The position numbers were made by a program, and so were the translations under genes. The notes under the pieces are model-generated. The model was not told where the DNA came from and ran no database searches. It saw only the letters and a program-made list of their open reading frames with translations. A stretch of 64,000 nucleotides of DNA from Neisseria lactamica (lineage in GTDB: Bacteria; Pseudomonadota; Gammaproteobacteria; Burkholderiales; Neisseriaceae), in contig NZ_LR590477.1 in NCBI RefSeq assembly GCF_901482445.1, positions 1,736,001 through 1,800,000 on the forward strand, in the 5' to 3' direction. Position 1 is the stretch's first letter. Every line of letters begins with the position of its first letter. Below, in pieces: positions 8,703-16,246 of this stretch.

Positions 8703-9701
8703 ATGAAAATTTTGCTTGTCCGCTTGTCCAGTATGGGCGATTTAATTCACACTTTGCCCGCAATCGAAGATTTGGCGCGCCAATACTCCAGTGTGGAACT
8801 TCATTGGTTGTGTGAAGCCGGATTTGCCGATATTGTGCGCCTGCATCCGTTTGTGAAAAAAATCCATGTAATGAAATGGCGGCAATGGCGCAAACATCTC
8901 TTTCAGTCTGAAACTTGGCATGAAATAGGTCGTCTGAAACAGACTTTGCGGCAGGAAGCATTTGATTTCGTATTGGACAGTCAGGGTCTGATTAAAAGCG
9001 CGTGTTTCGCCAAAATGGCAAAATCCCCTATTTATGGTTTGGATAAACACAGTGCGCGCGAGGGATGGGCTGCTTTGGCGTATGTGAAAACATACGCTGT
9101 ACCCAAAGGTAAAAATGCCGTTTGGCGCAACCGTGAGTTGTTTGCCCAAGTGTTTGAGTATGTGATGCCTGAAACGCAGGTATTCGGTTTGACTGTTCCC
9201 GAAGTAGGTTGTCTGAAAAACTTAGAGCAACCGTATTATGTTGCTTTACATGCGACCAGCCGGGACAGTAAGTTATGGTCTATGGAAAATTGGCGAGTGT
9301 TGCTGCAAAAATTAAATGAAGAACAACAATGCAACGTTTACCTGCCTTGGGGAAACGAGACTGAAAAGGCGCGTGCGGAACAGATTGCAGATGGGCTGCC
9401 TTTTGCCATTGTGTGCGATAAAATGAATTTGTTGCAGGCGGCGTATCTGTTGAAGCAGGCGGTCGGAATTGTCGGCGTGGATACTGGTTTGCTGCATTTG
9501 GCAAATGCTTTGGAAAAACCTGTGGTCGGTATTTATACTGATACCGATCCGATTAAAACAGGTGTTCAGGTTTCGGCTGTTGCAAAAAATTTGGGCAATA
9601 TCGGGCAGATTCCGACTGCGGATTTGGTTTATCAAACATTAATGGATTGCGTGGCTGCCGATAAGGTTCGGATGCCGTCTGAAACTGAAATGGCGGGGTG
9701 A
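8703..9701 (+). CDS. rfaC: LPS/LOS heptosyltransferase I
   Basis: Adds the first L-glycero-D-manno-heptose to Kdo of the lipooligosaccharide inner core, at the cytoplasmic face of the inner membrane (glycosyltransferase family 9). The 332-residue protein starts 'MKILLVRLSSMGDLIHTLPA', the classic WaaC N terminus. Other family blocks are 'FDFVLDSQGLIKSA', 'LHATSRDSKLW', 'LPWGNETEKARAE' and 'VGVDTGLLHLANAL'. A second-dialect uptake sequence (AGGTCGTCTGAA) lies in its coding region at 8927-8938, and a standard DUS encodes the C-terminal 'MPSETEMAG'. Confidence 0.93.
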   Translation: MKILLVRLSSMGDLIHTLPAIEDLARQYSSVELHWLCEAGFADIVRLHPFVKKIHVMKWRQWRKHLFQSETWHEIGRLKQTLRQEAFDFVLDSQGLIKSACFAKMAKSPIYGLDKHSAREGWAALAYVKTYAVPKGKNAVWRNRELFAQVFEYVMPETQVFGLTVPEVGCLKNLEQPYYVALHATSRDSKLWSMENWRVLLQKLNEEQQCNVYLPWGNETEKARAEQIADGLPFAIVCDKMNLLQAAYLLKQAVGIVGVDTGLLHLANALEKPVVGIYTDTDPIKTGVQVSAVAKNLGNIGQIPTADLVYQTLMDCVAADKVRMPSETEMAG

Positions 9702-9764
9702 TGCTTCCAATTTATCGAGTGTGGGAATGTATACCTGCCGGTCTGAGTAAATACTTTAAAATAA

Positions 9765-9770
9765 TATAAT
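9765..9770 (+). promoter_or_regulatory. Candidate -10 box of etfBA
   Basis: Perfect TATAAT 121 bases before etfB ATG in an AT-rich gap. The -35 match is poor and the leader would be long, so the call is tentative. Confidence 0.35.
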
Positions 9771-9891
9771 CGGCAAGTATTATCCGGAAGATTTTTAAAT
9801 AAATTCGTTTTTAAGGAAAGCGGATTTGGTTTTATAGGAAAGAAGGTTTGGTTTCGCTGAATGGAAAGCAACGTTCTTTTGGGAGAATTCA

Positions 9892-10641
9892 ATGAAAGCA
9901 CTGGTCGCGGTAAAGCGCGTAGTGGACTACAACGTCAAAGTTCGTGTAAAAGCCGATGGTTCGGATGTAGATATCGGTAATGTCAAAATGTCGATGAATC
10001 CGTTTGACGAAATTGCTGTGGAAGAAGCCGTCCGACTAAAAGAAGCCGGAAAAGTGAGCGAAATCGTAGCGGTTTCTTTGGGTGGAAAAAAATGCGAAGA
10101 AACCTTGCGTACCGCTTTGGCGATGGGTGCCGATCGTGCCATTCATGTTGAAACCGATGCAAAATTGGAGCCGCTGGCAGTTGCCAAGCTGCTGAAAGCT
10201 GTTGCGGACAAAGAAAATCCGCAAATTTTCTTTTTGGGTAAACAGGCAATCGATGATGATGCCAACCAAGTGGCGCAAATGCTGGCAGCTTTGTTGAATG
10301 CGGCGCAAGGTACGTTTGCTTCAAAGGTACAAATTGAAAGTGACGAAGTGCAGATTGTGCGCGAAATCGATGGCGGCGAAGAAACCATTGCATTGAAACT
10401 GCCTGCTGTTATCAGTGCTGATTTGCGTTTGAACGAGCCGCGCTTTGTCAAACTCCCCAATATTATGGCGGCAAAGAAAAAACCTCTGGAAAAACTAACT
10501 CCTGCCGATTTGGTTACCGACATTTCACCTCGTCTGAAAACGGTGAAATTCGCCGAGCCTAAAGCGCGTCAGGCAGGCGTAAAAGTAGCAAGCGTTGCCG
10601 AATTGGTTGAAAAATTGAAAAACGAAGCCAAAGTGATTTGA
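9892..10641 (+). CDS. etfB: Electron transfer flavoprotein beta subunit
   Basis: Forms the ETF heterodimer with EtfA, passing electrons from flavin dehydrogenases to ETF:quinone oxidoreductase. The 249-residue protein starts 'MKALVAVKRVVDYNVKVRVK', continues with 'MSMNPFDEIAVEEAVRLKE', 'VSLGGKKCEETLRTALAMGADRA' and 'GKQAIDDDANQVAQMLAALL', all hallmarks of EtfB including the AMP-binding loop. ATG 9892 has a GGGAG ribosome site. etfA follows after 10 bases, so the two form one operon. Confidence 0.97.
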   Translation: MKALVAVKRVVDYNVKVRVKADGSDVDIGNVKMSMNPFDEIAVEEAVRLKEAGKVSEIVAVSLGGKKCEETLRTALAMGADRAIHVETDAKLEPLAVAKLLKAVADKENPQIFFLGKQAIDDDANQVAQMLAALLNAAQGTFASKVQIESDEVQIVREIDGGEETIALKLPAVISADLRLNEPRFVKLPNIMAAKKKPLEKLTPADLVTDISPRLKTVKFAEPKARQAGVKVASVAELVEKLKNEAKVI

Positions 10642-10651
10642 GGAGACTGAA

Positions 10652-11587
10652 ATGAGCGTATTGATTATTGCCGAACACGACAACAAACAGTTGAATCCTG
10701 CCACTTTGCATGCTGTTACTGCTGCCGCCAAAATGGGCAAAGTCGATTTATTGGTTGCCGGAAGCGATGCATCGGCCGTAGTGGAATCCGCGAAGCAAGT
10801 AGCGGGTGTGGAAAAAGTTTTGGTTGCAGATGCTGCCTATTATGCCGAAGGTTTGGCTGAAGAACTGGCTCCGTTGGTTGTCAAATTGGCAGCGGATTAC
10901 CGCCATGTTGCAGCAACGGCAACCACATTTGGTAAAAACCTTTTGCCCCGTGTAGCCGCCTTATTAGACGTACCGCAAATTTCCGACTTGACCGAGATTG
11001 TGGATAACACGACTTTTGTACGCCCGATTTACGCAGGGAATGCATTTGAAACCGTGCGGGCTGATTCGGAAAAATTGGTGCTGACTTTTCGTGCGACGGC
11101 TTTTGATGCAGCTCCTGCGCAAGGTGGTAACGCTGAAGCAATTAATGTTGAAGCAACCCCTGCTCAAAACCTGAGCCGTTTTGTGAACCGCCAGCTTTCC
11201 CATTCCGATCGTCCTGAGTTGACTCAGGCAAAAGTGATTGTTTCCGGCGGTCGTGCGCTGGGTAGTGCGGAGAAATTTAATGAAGTGCTGACACCGTTGG
11301 CGGATGTTTTGGGTGCGGCAATCGGTGCATCCCGTGCGGCAGTGGATGCCGAATATGCGCCAAACGATGCTCAAGTCGGACAAACCGGTAAGGTGGTTGC
11401 GCCACAGCTGTATTTTGCAATCGGTATTTCAGGTGCGATTCAACATGTTGCCGGTATGCAAGACAGTAAAGTGATTGTCGCAATCAATAAAGATGCCGAT
11501 GCGCCGATTTTCAATGTAGCTGATTACGGATTGGTTGGCGATTTATTCGAAATCGTCCCGCAATTAACAGAAGCATTGAAAAATTGA
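10652..11587 (+). CDS. etfA: Electron transfer flavoprotein alpha subunit
   Basis: FAD-binding partner of EtfB. The 311-residue protein has an N-terminal Rossmann-like domain and a C-terminal FAD domain beginning with 'VIVSGGRALGSAEKF', followed by 'GASRAAVDAEYAPNDAQVGQTGKVVAPQLYFAIGIS'-type residues spread over about 35 positions and 'NKDADAPIFNVADYGLVGD'. These are the conserved FAD contacts. A good GAGGAG-like ribosome site precedes ATG 10652. The stop codon directly abuts a parS-like palindrome. Confidence 0.97.
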   Translation: MSVLIIAEHDNKQLNPATLHAVTAAAKMGKVDLLVAGSDASAVVESAKQVAGVEKVLVADAAYYAEGLAEELAPLVVKLAADYRHVAATATTFGKNLLPRVAALLDVPQISDLTEIVDNTTFVRPIYAGNAFETVRADSEKLVLTFRATAFDAAPAQGGNAEAINVEATPAQNLSRFVNRQLSHSDRPELTQAKVIVSGGRALGSAEKFNEVLTPLADVLGAAIGASRAAVDAEYAPNDAQVGQTGKVVAPQLYFAIGISGAIQHVAGMQDSKVIVAINKDADAPIFNVADYGLVGDLFEIVPQLTEALKN

Positions 11588-11603
11588 TGTTTCACGTGAA
11601 ACG
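11588..11603. promoter_or_regulatory. parS-like site 2
   Basis: TGTTTCACGTGAAACG matches the parS consensus at 15 of 16 bases. It begins at the first base after the etfA stop, 2.9 kb from the first site. Confidence 0.75.
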
Positions 11604-11638
11604 TTCAGACGACCTTATTATTAATGAGGTCGTCTGAA
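11604..11638 (+). terminator. Inverted second-dialect DUS pair after etfA
   Basis: TTCAGACGACCT and AGGTCGTCTGAA pair perfectly around an 11-base loop. The 12-mer is the AG-mucDUS dialect rather than the ATGCCGTCTGAA of the rest of the window. It probably also ends etfBA. Confidence 0.65.
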
Positions 11639-11649
11639 AACATTTCAGT

Positions 11650-12261
11650 ATGATTACGACTTATAAAACCATTACTTCCCCGACGCGGGCTGAGTTTAAA
11701 GATAAAGGCAGCCGTTTTATCGCATTTGCCTATCCGATTCGGACATTGGCTGACGTGAAAAAATACCTCGATCCGTTAAAGGAAGAGCATCATAAAGCGC
11801 GACACTGGTGCTATGCCTATCGTTTGGGTGTGGATGGCATGCAATTTCGCGCCAACGATGATGGAGAACCGTCAGGAAGCGCGGGTCGGCCGATTTTGGG
11901 GCAGATTGATTCGGTAGGTATCACCGATGTTTTGGTTGTGGTCGTGCGCTATTTCGGTGGTACTTTATTGGGTGTTCCAGGTCTGATATATGCGTATAAA
12001 GAGGCGACGGCTCAAGTGTTGGCAGTTGCAGAAGTAGTTGAAAAGAATATTGAAAAAACCGTTTGGCTGAAATGTGAATATCCGTTTTTGAATGAAGCGA
12101 TACGCATTGCCAAACAATATCAGGCGGGTATATTGGAGCAGGATTTACAGTTGGATTGCCGATTGACGGTAAGTTTGTCGTTGGCGAATTATGAAGTCTG
12201 TGTTGCAGCTTGGAAGAATACACGGCAGATTGAAGTAGATACGGAAAAGCCTTTTGAATGA
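11650..12261 (+). CDS. yigZ: YigZ/IMPACT family protein
   Basis: A 203-residue protein of the UPF0029/IMPACT family. The N-terminal domain carries the signature 'DDGEPSGSAGRPILGQI' and 'VVVVRYFGGTLLGVPGLIYAYKEA' blocks (in two adjacent stretches), and the C-terminal ~70 residues are the DUF1949-like ferredoxin fold. Eukaryotic IMPACT regulates translation through GCN2; the bacterial role is unproven, possibly linked to ribosome function. It sits between two second-dialect uptake sequence pairs. Confidence 0.88.
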   Translation: MITTYKTITSPTRAEFKDKGSRFIAFAYPIRTLADVKKYLDPLKEEHHKARHWCYAYRLGVDGMQFRANDDGEPSGSAGRPILGQIDSVGITDVLVVVVRYFGGTLLGVPGLIYAYKEATAQVLAVAEVVEKNIEKTVWLKCEYPFLNEAIRIAKQYQAGILEQDLQLDCRLTVSLSLANYEVCVAAWKNTRQIEVDTEKPFE

Positions 12262-12263
12262 AA

Positions 12264-12305
12264 AGGTCGTCTGAAAACCCATATCTTAGGGTTTCCAGAC
12301 GACCT
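12264..12305. terminator. Inverted second-dialect DUS pair between convergent genes
   Basis: AGGTCGTCTGAAAACCC and GGGTTTCCAGACGACCT form a long stem with one DUS-internal mismatch. It lies between the convergent yigZ and DUF4298 genes and can terminate both. Confidence 0.65.
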
Positions 12306-12314
12306 CTTCGCTCA

Positions 12315-12631
12315 TTAATCTTCTTGCATATATCTGTCTAAGGCATCGACGCTGGAGCGTAAATATAGCCAAGCCGATTGATGGGATTCGCCCAGCGCGT
12401 TCCATAACGCATCTTCCTCATAATGCTGTATTCGCCTTCCGTACGCAAATCTAGTTCTGCCCCGTCTTCAATAGCCTGATGACACGCCTGATATTCGTGG
12501 GTATAGAAATTGTCCATATCGCGAATCAAAGCGGCGGCATGTTTCCAACGCCGGATGTCTTCTTCTAATTGCGGTAGTAAATGACACCATTCGCGGTATT
12601 TGCTTTGGATTTCATCAATACGTTTTTGCAT
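12315..12631 (-). pseudogene. DUF4298-like protein, frameshifted near the C terminus
   Basis: ATG 12631 opens 'MQKRIDEIQSKYREWC', a small helical protein resembling the DUF4298 family. As read, it gives 97 residues stopping at 12338 with an odd tail 'RKMRYGTRWANP...'. One frame over, from 12416 down to 12315, the DNA encodes a far more natural tail, 'EDALWNALGESHQSAWLY' then 'LRSSVDALDRYMQED'. Adding one base between 12416 and 12417 restores 'YSIMSEDALWNAL' and a 105-residue protein. So one base was probably lost from an AGN Ser codon. It may be a real C-terminal mutation or a sequencing error; function is unknown. Confidence 0.7.
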
Positions 12632-12654
12632 GGTTGCTTGTCCTTTTTCAATTT

Positions 12655-12663
12655 TGTGGATAA
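12655..12663. promoter_or_regulatory. DnaA-box 9-mer upstream of the DUF4298 gene
   Basis: Perfect TGTGGATAA, followed by GTT, in the divergent gap between the DUF4298 gene and purD. Confidence 0.4.
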
Positions 12664-12789
12664 GTTAAATAGATTGGCATAGTGGAATGAAGCGGTCTTT
12701 GTTTGATTCCACTAAAATTTATTCAAACGGGACAAAAGTCCCTTTATGTTGAGTTTTTGTTAAAAGTATATATTTGTCAAGGAGATGGC

Positions 12790-14061
12790 ATGAAACTGCT
12801 GGTTATCGGTAATGGCGGTCGCGAACACGCGCTGGCTTGGAAATTGGCGCAGTCGCCCAAAGTGGAAACGGTATTTGTTGCGCCCGGTAATGCCGGTACG
12901 GCGATTGAACCCAAGCTCCAAAACGTCGCCTTGACTGCGCATCAGGATTTGATTGAATTCTGTCGTAAAGAAAATATTACTTTTACCGTCGTTGGCCCTG
13001 AAGCACCTTTGGCGGCAGGTATTGTGGATGATTTTCGTGCCGCGGGGCTAAAAATATTTGGTCCGACACAATATGCAGCGCAGTTGGAAAGTTCTAAAGA
13101 TTTCGCCAAAGCATTTATGGCGAAATACAATATCCCGACCGCGCAATACCAAACCTTTGAAAATGCCGATGCTGCACACGATTACGTCAATCAGAAAGGT
13201 GCGCCTATCGTTATCAAAGCCGATGGTTTGGCGGCAGGTAAAGGCGTGATTGTGGCGATGACTTTGGATGAAGCGCATGCTGCGATTGACGATATGCTGC
13301 TGGGCAACAAAATGGGCAATGCCGGCGCACGTGTTGTGATTGAAGATTTTCTGCGAGGCGAAGAAGCGAGCTTTATCGTCATGGTTGATGGCAATCATGT
13401 GTTGCCTATGGCGACCAGCCAAGACCACAAACGTCTCTTGGACGGCGATAAAGGCCCGAATACGGGCGGTATGGGTGCGTACAGTCCCGCGCCCGTGGTA
13501 ACGCCTGCTGTGTACGAGCGCGCGATGAACGAGATTATTTTGCCGACCGTAGCGGGGATGAAAGCGGAAGGATATGAGTTCACCGGTTTCCTGTACGCAG
13601 GTTTGATGATCGATCAAAGCGGAGCACCCTATACGATTGAGTTTAACTGCCGTTTCGGCGATCCCGAAACTCAGCCGATTATGAGCCGCCTGAACAGCGA
13701 CTTGGCGGATTTGGTCGAAGCGGCAATAGACGGCAAACTCGATAGTGTAACCGCAGAATGGAACCCGCAAACTGCCGTAGGCGTGGTGCTGGCGGCACAA
13801 AATTATCCTGAAACGCCTAAAAAAGGCGATGTTATTTCTGGTCTGGATGCCGCCAACCAAATCGGCAAAGTTTTCCACGCAGGTACAACGGCAAACGGGA
13901 AAGGCGACGTATTGACCAACGGCGGACGAGTATTGTGTGTCGTAGGATTGGGCGACGATGTGGCGCAAGCCAAAGCCAAGGCGTATGACGCATTGGAAAA
14001 AATCAGCTTTGACGGGATGCAATACCGTAAAGACATTGCCGATAAAGCGATTAACCGTTAA
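12790..14061 (+). CDS. purD: Phosphoribosylamine-glycine ligase
   Basis: Second step of de novo purine synthesis: joins glycine to phosphoribosylamine using ATP. The 423-residue ATP-grasp protein begins 'MKLLVIGNGGREHALAWKLAQS' (start ATG 12790 with an AAGGAG site; an upstream ATG at 12703 would add 29 unrelated residues). The ATP-grasp blocks 'PIVIKADGLAAGKGVIVA' and 'EEASFIVMVDG', then 'TGGMGAYSPAPVVTP' and 'IEFNCRFGDPETQPIM' are all present. A DUS hairpin follows. Confidence 0.97.
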   Translation: MKLLVIGNGGREHALAWKLAQSPKVETVFVAPGNAGTAIEPKLQNVALTAHQDLIEFCRKENITFTVVGPEAPLAAGIVDDFRAAGLKIFGPTQYAAQLESSKDFAKAFMAKYNIPTAQYQTFENADAAHDYVNQKGAPIVIKADGLAAGKGVIVAMTLDEAHAAIDDMLLGNKMGNAGARVVIEDFLRGEEASFIVMVDGNHVLPMATSQDHKRLLDGDKGPNTGGMGAYSPAPVVTPAVYERAMNEIILPTVAGMKAEGYEFTGFLYAGLMIDQSGAPYTIEFNCRFGDPETQPIMSRLNSDLADLVEAAIDGKLDSVTAEWNPQTAVGVVLAAQNYPETPKKGDVISGLDAANQIGKVFHAGTTANGKGDVLTNGGRVLCVVGLGDDVAQAKAKAYDALEKISFDGMQYRKDIADKAINR

Positions 14062-14075
14062 TTAGAAAGAGGATG

Positions 14076-14120
14076 ATGCCGTCTGAAGCCAAGTGACTGA
14101 TACGCTTCAGACGGCATTTT
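14076..14120 (+). terminator. Inverted DUS hairpin after purD
   Basis: ATGCCGTCTGAAGC pairs with GCTTCAGACGGCAT and is followed by TTTTAT. tsaC starts six bases later, so read-through may also drive it. Confidence 0.7.
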
Positions 14121-14125
14121 ATATT

Positions 14126-14695
14126 ATGTTATTTCCGAGAATTATCGCAGCATCAGCGCAACGTAAGTTAAGCGTTTATTTGAAAAAAGGCGGTTTGGTC
14201 GCCTATCCGACCGAATCTTGTTATGGTTTGGGGTGTCTTCCGACATTAGCCAAAGCACTCGGTAAGTTGGCGCATTTGAAAAAAAGGCCGCAACATAAGG
14301 GGATGATTGTCATCGGGAATCAATTTGAACAATTACAGCCTTTGCTTCAAATGCCGTCTGAAAATCTGCAGGATATGCTTAGAAAAGAATGGCCCGCCCC
14401 TAAAACGTTCCTATTATCCGCCAAATCCTGCGTATTACCCGAGTTGCGGGGGAAACAGCGCAGCAAGTTGGCGGTCAGGATTCCCGATCATGCAGGTGCA
14501 AGGCGTTTGTGTCAGGCATTGGGTATGCCTTTGGTTTCCACTTCATGTAATCGGGCGGGCAAACGTGCGTGTCGGGCGGAGAGGGAAGTCAGAAGGCAGT
14601 TCGGACGCGATGTGTGGATTGTCGGCGGGAGAATCGGCAGGCAGAAATCGCCGAGTCAGATTATCGACGGGGAAACAGGTAAACGTTTGCGTTAG
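14126..14695 (+). CDS. tsaC: L-threonylcarbamoyladenylate synthase (YrdC/Sua5)
   Basis: Makes threonylcarbamoyl-AMP from threonine, bicarbonate and ATP, the first step of t6A37 modification of ANN-decoding tRNAs. The 189-residue protein shows 'GGLVAYPTESCYGLGC', the KxR-type 'LKKRPQHKGMIVIG', 'KTFLLSAK', 'KLAVRIPDHAGARRLCQALG' and 'PLVSTSCNRAGKRA', all YrdC-fold signatures. Length equals E. coli TsaC (190). The longer start at 14093 would read through the hairpin, so ATG 14126 was taken. TrmO, which acts on the same modified base, is 6 kb away. Confidence 0.92.
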   Translation: MLFPRIIAASAQRKLSVYLKKGGLVAYPTESCYGLGCLPTLAKALGKLAHLKKRPQHKGMIVIGNQFEQLQPLLQMPSENLQDMLRKEWPAPKTFLLSAKSCVLPELRGKQRSKLAVRIPDHAGARRLCQALGMPLVSTSCNRAGKRACRAEREVRRQFGRDVWIVGGRIGRQKSPSQIIDGETGKRLR

Positions 14696-14709
14696 ATATG
14701 GGGGCTTGA

Positions 14710-15225
14710 ATGAAAACTTTTTTGCATACGCAAAGAAAAAATTTTTCGGATGGTATTTCTCTACATGATTGTTATTGCACAGAGATAAAGGTAGAAGGAC
14801 GCAACGTCTGCTTTGATTTTGAGGACGGTTTTGTCGTTCTGAACAATAATCCGAACAATCAAGCGGGCAAGCATCTGAAAACAGATTTTTCCCGTGTTGT
14901 TTTAACCCATGAAAATGAAAACGCCGAAGATGATTATTTGGTCGATATTTTTGAAGACATCGTTTTTTTAGGGAAACGTTTGTTTACAGTCAGAAAATTT
15001 CTTGATTTTTCTGAATTGCTTGAGATGGTCAATACACAAGGCTATTTTCTTGAATTTCTGTATTTGTATGAGTGTATCGGTGTCAAAACAAGCGATTATT
15101 TTTTAGAGGCTGTGTTGGTTACGGGACGAAGCCGGGAATGCAAAAAATGCTTTATCAAAATTATGGGGGCAAGCAGTTTTGTGTATCAATGGAACAATTT
15201 ACGTTTGGATAATGAAATTGTATAG
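14710..15225 (+). CDS. Unknown AT-rich protein
   Basis: A 171-residue protein I do not recognise. It starts ATG 14710, 14 bases after the tsaC stop, with a GGGG-containing upstream stretch. Composition is aromatic and acidic with several Cys ('HDCYCTEIKVEG', 'LYLYECIGVKTSDYF', 'RECKKCFIKIMG'), no signal peptide and no membrane segment. The C-terminal 'CKKC' could bind metal. Its base composition is clearly more AT rich than neighbours, hinting at acquisition; proteins of this look are often immunity or contact-dependent accessory genes, but that is only an analogy. Confidence 0.6.
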   Translation: MKTFLHTQRKNFSDGISLHDCYCTEIKVEGRNVCFDFEDGFVVLNNNPNNQAGKHLKTDFSRVVLTHENENAEDDYLVDIFEDIVFLGKRLFTVRKFLDFSELLEMVNTQGYFLEFLYLYECIGVKTSDYFLEAVLVTGRSRECKKCFIKIMGASSFVYQWNNLRLDNEIV

Positions 15226-15265
15226 CAAGTTTATATTTCGGATGGAAGCCGGTTTGAAAAAATAA

Positions 15266-15274
15266 TGTGGATAA
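15266..15274. promoter_or_regulatory. DnaA-box 9-mer
   Basis: Perfect TGTGGATAA in the gap after the unknown AT-rich gene. Confidence 0.4.
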
Positions 15275-15303
15275 TTTTTGGGGTAACTTTTCAGGAAAAT
15301 GGC

Positions 15304-15352
15304 AAAATGCCGTCTGAAATGCGGATATTTCAGTATTTCAGACGGCATTTTT
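15304..15352. terminator. Inverted DUS hairpin between convergent genes
   Basis: AAATGCCGTCTGAAAT pairs with ATTTCAGACGGCATTT with a T run on the + strand and an A/T tail on the other. It lies between the unknown gene and the convergent lipoprotein gene. Confidence 0.75.
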
Positions 15353-15363
15353 ATGATAAGGCT

Positions 15364-15384
15364 TGTGGATAAGTTTGTGTATAA
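15364..15384. promoter_or_regulatory. Double DnaA box
   Basis: TGTGGATAA at 15364-15372 and TGTGTATAA at 15376-15384, in tandem in the same direction, three bases apart. The second is the TTATACACA form. This is the densest point of the DnaA-box cluster. Confidence 0.45.
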
Positions 15385-15391
15385 GTTACAA

Positions 15392-15814
15392 TCAGAGTTT
15401 TTTTCCGCATACGGTTTCATATTGTTTTTCGGTTAATGTCCCAGACAGGATGCTCATCGGGCGGAGGGAAGAGGCTGTGTAGCTTTGTGTGGAAATTTCT
15501 GTGTTTTTTGTATCAAACAACTGTAGCGAACTTAAGCGGTATGTTTTGTTGTTGCAGTGGATTTCCCACTCGGCAATGGCAGTCTTGTATGCGGGGGTGT
15601 TGGCAAAACGTTCTTGTTTTAGATTGGTCACAACTTTTTTATCTTGGAAAATCATCAGATTTCCGTTTTTTCTCACGCTGTCTTTATTGATATATGTATG
15701 AATATTGCCGTTTGAGATTGTGCCGATATTTTCCCATCGGGCAGACTTGTCCGGTGTGCTGCAGGCGGTTAGCAATATAGGAAGTAAAACGAAAGATAGG
15801 AAGATTGGGCGCAT
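15392..15814 (-). CDS. Surface-adhesin E-like lipoprotein
   Basis: A 140-residue lipoprotein starting at ATG 15814, chosen because AAGGAAA lies six bases upstream; ATG 15832 would add six residues. The signal peptide ends in the lipobox 'LLTACS', so Cys is acylated. The remainder ('WENIGTISNGNIHTYINKDSVRK', 'DKKVVTNLKQER', 'AIAEWEIHCNNKTYRL') fits the small surface-adhesin/protein E-like fold (Adhesin_E family), common as envelope lipoproteins in Neisseria. Two later Cys residues may form a disulfide. Adhesive function is not shown. Confidence 0.8.
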   Translation of the reverse strand: MRPIFLSFVLLPILLTACSTPDKSARWENIGTISNGNIHTYINKDSVRKNGNLMIFQDKKVVTNLKQERFANTPAYKTAIAEWEIHCNNKTYRLSSLQLFDTKNTEISTQSYTASSLRPMSILSGTLTEKQYETVCGKKL

Positions 15815-15832
15815 TGGGGTTTCCTTAATCAT

Positions 15833-16032
15833 TGAAATCTGCTCATTCAGAAAGAACGGGTTGGGCGGGAGGGGTAGTGTCGTCTGTGAAATGAGGCAAA
15901 TATGGCAAATTGATGCAGCCTTCGTGTTTTGCGTATTTATACATTCCGTATGGGAATATGCTGCTTTTGAAGCGTGTATTATGGATGAACTGCCGATAAC
16001 AGTAAATCGGTTTGATTTGTTTCCGTCAGCTT
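15833..16032. other. Intergenic region without recognised gene
   Basis: About 200 bases between the lipoprotein gene start and the mseR terminator. No ORF with convincing coding character was seen; it should hold the lipoprotein promoter. Confidence 0.5.
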
Positions 16033-16063
16033 ATGCCGTCTGAAGCCCTTTCAGACGGCATTT
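16033..16063 (-). terminator. Inverted DUS hairpin at the end of the rpoE-mseR operon
   Basis: ATGCCGTCTGAA and TTCAGACGGCAT around a four-base loop directly overlap the mseR stop region. It is the probable end of the six-gene operon on the - strand. Confidence 0.7.
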
Positions 16064-16241
16064 ATTTTGAAGTTCTGGTTGTTTTTGCCAGTGATATTTT
16101 GATGGTTTGAAGCTGTCTTTTATATTCCCGGCAATGCGGGCAGAACAGCAGGTGCATATATATGGAAATCTTCTCGCCCGGGGTGGTTTCCCGTTCCTGA
16201 TGTTTGGAAAGAAGCAGGGCAATATCGCGGCATTTTTTCAT
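16062..16241 (-). CDS. mseR: Zinc anti-sigma factor MseR
   Basis: A 59-residue protein starting at ATG 16241, five bases after the rpoE stop, so translation is coupled. It contains 'HLLFCPHC', the H-x3-C-x2-C motif of ZAS zinc anti-sigma factors, with 'CRDIALLLSKHQER' as the upstream helix. ZAS proteins hold their ECF sigma until oxidation or ligand loss frees it. In meningococci the protein called MseR restrains the co-encoded RpoE, which in turn drives msrAB (methionine sulfoxide reductase) and this operon; that is literature knowledge, while the motif is seen here. The longer ORF start at 16352 lies inside rpoE and was rejected. Confidence 0.88.
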   Translation of the reverse strand: MKKCRDIALLLSKHQERETTPGEKISIYMHLLFCPHCREYKRQLQTIKISLAKTTRTSK

Positions 16242-16246
16242 AACGT

